Shown here: positions 62,777 to 64,000 of the stretch, one piece after another
Layout: every line of letters starts with the position of its first letter
Numbering within the stretch: the stretch's first letter is position 1
NCBI RefSeq assembly: GCF_028885415.1
Contig: NZ_CP118527.1
Location: 1,550,001 to 1,614,000, forward strand
Source of the DNA: Streptomyces coeruleorubidus
GTDB lineage: Bacteria; Actinomycetota; Actinomycetes; Streptomycetales; Streptomycetaceae
Length of the DNA: 64,000 bases
Reading direction: 5' to 3'
Position numbers and translations under genes: made by a program
The notes under the pieces: model-generated
Databases searched by the model: none
What the model saw: only the letters and a program-made list of their open reading frames with translations
What the model was told of the DNA's origin: nothing

Positions 62777-63262
62777 ATGACCAGCGAATCAGTTCAGCCG
62801 ATGTCGGGACCGAGCCGCCGTGCCCTCGTGGCGGCGGTGGGCGCGGCAGGGCTCACCGTGGCGCTGACGGCGTGCGGATCAGGGGACGAGGCGTCCGATC
62901 CGTCCACCGAACAGGGCGCCGGCGGCGGCGCGACGAACGAGGAAAGCGGCTCGTCCACCGGAGCGGGAGCCGGTGATGCCGCGCTCGCGAAGACCACCGA
63001 CATTCCCGTGGGAAGCGGCAAGATCTTCAAGGACGAGAAGGTCGTGGTCTCCCAGCCGACCGCGGGCGAGTACAAGGCGTTCTCGACGGTCTGCACCCAC
63101 CGGGACTGTCCGATGGTGGACCTCAAGGACGACATCATCTCCTGCACCTGCCACGGCAGTCAGTTCTCCATCCTCGACGGCAGCGTGAAGAAGGACCCCG
63201 CGGTCAAACCGCTGGAGCCGAAGCAGATCACCGTGAACGGCGACTCCATCACGCTCGCCTGA
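62777..63262 (+). CDS. Rieske [2Fe-2S] domain lipoprotein
   Basis: 161 residues, ATG 62777 with AAGGAA upstream. A Tat-like start (SRRALVAAVGAAGLTVALTAC) ends in a lipobox LTAC; then a Ser/Gly/Thr linker and a Rieske domain with VCTHRDCPM and CTCHGSQF, the paired C-x-H boxes. Extracytoplasmic electron carrier, commonly found in Streptomyces. Lies 200 bases from the Zur-like box, in the opposite orientation. Confidence 0.9.
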   Translation: MTSESVQPMSGPSRRALVAAVGAAGLTVALTACGSGDEASDPSTEQGAGGGATNEESGSSTGAGAGDAALAKTTDIPVGSGKIFKDEKVVVSQPTAGEYKAFSTVCTHRDCPMVDLKDDIISCTCHGSQFSILDGSVKKDPAVKPLEPKQITVNGDSITLA

Positions 63263-63899
63263 TCCCGCGCGGACGCGTCAGACACGCCAGGACCTCGTCC
63301 GTGGTCGCGACCGTGGCGACCAACGCGAGGGTGTTGCGGATCATCGCGGGGGTGTAGTCCGAGGGCACTCCCGCGATGGCGTCCGACGGGACGACGGCGG
63401 TGTAGCCGCGGTTCACGGCGTCGAACACGGCGTTGGGAACGGCCACGTTGGCCGAGACCCCGGTGACGATCAGCGTGCGGCAGCCGAGGTTGCGCAGCAG
63501 CGGGTCGACATCGGTGCCCTGGAGGGGCGACAGCCCGTGCAGGCGCCGTACGACGAGGTCTTCGTCGGCGACCTCGATCGGGGCCGCGACCCGCACCGCC
63601 GGTGTGCCGGACAACTGCTGGACGGGCAGGCGTTCGGCGGCCCGGAACAGGCGGGCGTTGCGGCTGGCCCCGCGGCCGTCGGGACGGCGCTCGGCGATGG
63701 CGTGGACGACCTGGACGCCACCTGCGTGCGCGGTGGCCACCAGTCGGGCGACGTTGGCGAGCATCCCGCCGGCGCGGGCTTCCGCGGCGAGTTCGGGCAG
63801 TGCGCTGTCCGCTCCGACGACGCCCTCCTGGCACTCGACGGTGAGCAGCACGGTGGTCCGCGGATCGAGGAGTTCGCTGAGCTCTGCGTACGCGGGCAC
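63249..63899 (-). CDS. Isochorismatase-family cysteine hydrolase
   Basis: 216 residues, GTG 63899 with GGGGGA upstream. Catalytic Asp/Lys/Cys pattern is partly non-standard: LLTVECQEGVVG has Glu where Asp is usual, and RTLIVTGVSANVAV places Ser-Ala where the nucleophilic Cys (GV-x-x-x-C) normally lies. It may therefore be inactive or use a different mechanism. Its end overlaps the Rieske gene end by 14 bases, convergently. Confidence 0.78.
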   Translation of the reverse strand: MPAYAELSELLDPRTTVLLTVECQEGVVGADSALPELAAEARAGGMLANVARLVATAHAGGVQVVHAIAERRPDGRGASRNARLFRAAERLPVQQLSGTPAVRVAAPIEVADEDLVVRRLHGLSPLQGTDVDPLLRNLGCRTLIVTGVSANVAVPNAVFDAVNRGYTAVVPSDAIAGVPSDYTPAMIRNTLALVATVATTDEVLACLTRPRGIRRA

Positions 63900-64000
63900 G
63901 GTTCCCCCTGGGCGCCGGCGGCTGGGCGCGCGAGCGTAGCCACCATTGCGTAGGGACGGAAGAGAACCCATCCTTTTCTGACGTGATGTCAGAGGATCTC

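Noticed and set aside
1-64000. tRNA, rRNA or CRISPR features
   Set aside because: No cloverleaf-like 3' CCA-bearing segments, rRNA stretches or regularly spaced short repeats were recognised by eye; a tRNAscan and CRISPR search would settle it.

Overview
The window is high-GC actinobacterial DNA, almost certainly Streptomyces. GTG and TTG starts are common, genes often overlap by 4 bases, and the content is typical of the genus: ANTAR, BlaI/M56, TerD, HipA-like/DUF3037, IdeR/DmdR-type iron boxes and Zur-type boxes. No rRNA, tRNA or CRISPR array was seen. All functional statements come from reading motifs and family resemblance; no database search was run.

Layout. (1) 1-4380 is conserved-looking chromosome: a cut-off peptide-binding lipoprotein, two short-chain dehydrogenases in tandem, a small secreted Excalibur-type protein, and a HipA-like kinase coupled to a DUF3037 protein. 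(2) About 4381-28309 looks like a decayed genomic island. A broken tyrosine integrase (IS3 insertion plus single-base frameshift) lies at its left edge. A ~250-base direct repeat (5' end of the hipA-like gene plus 3' end of the integrase) is present at both edges. Inside are membrane and stress genes (PAP2, ANTAR, holin-like, DUF3618, YihY, DedA), a BlaI/M56 pair with its operators, a cold-shock gene, an orphan lanthipeptide-like precursor, a DUF305 lipoprotein, transposase and integrase ghosts, an exonuclease, and a PhyH-MFS-DUF6817 gene set. (3) 28321-32740 holds a Ser/Thr kinase fused to an extracellular peptide-binding domain, then a P450 with a one-base frameshift. (4) 32762-39347 is an iron locus: an iron box sits between a membrane adenylation-carrier-acyltransferase protein and a ferric-iron ABC transporter. 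(5) 39560-43714 has two CNNM/TlyC proteins, a BlaI gene with a gutted M56 partner, and terD behind a BlaI-like operator.

(6) 44249-62573 is the most coherent part: a zinc-scarcity region with four Zur-like boxes (44742, 53386, 53750, 62557). It contains a histidine-rich protein, a methyltransferase, a complete anchored-repeat ABC transporter (permease, ATPase, wall protein, binding protein, two surface repeat proteins), a CobW-type zinc GTPase followed by WD40 and ferredoxin-like proteins and an ArsR regulator with an intact alpha-5 metal site, and a methyltransferase with two half-size ABC proteins of the kind used for metallophore traffic. The window ends with a Rieske-type lipoprotein and an isochorismatase-family hydrolase.

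Best candidates for something new: the iron-box-controlled adenylation-carrier-acyltransferase protein, the Zur-controlled surface zinc system with its methyltransferase/ABC arm, the kinase-binding-protein fusion, and the island bounded by repeats that suggest tandem or nested integration at a hipA-like gene.
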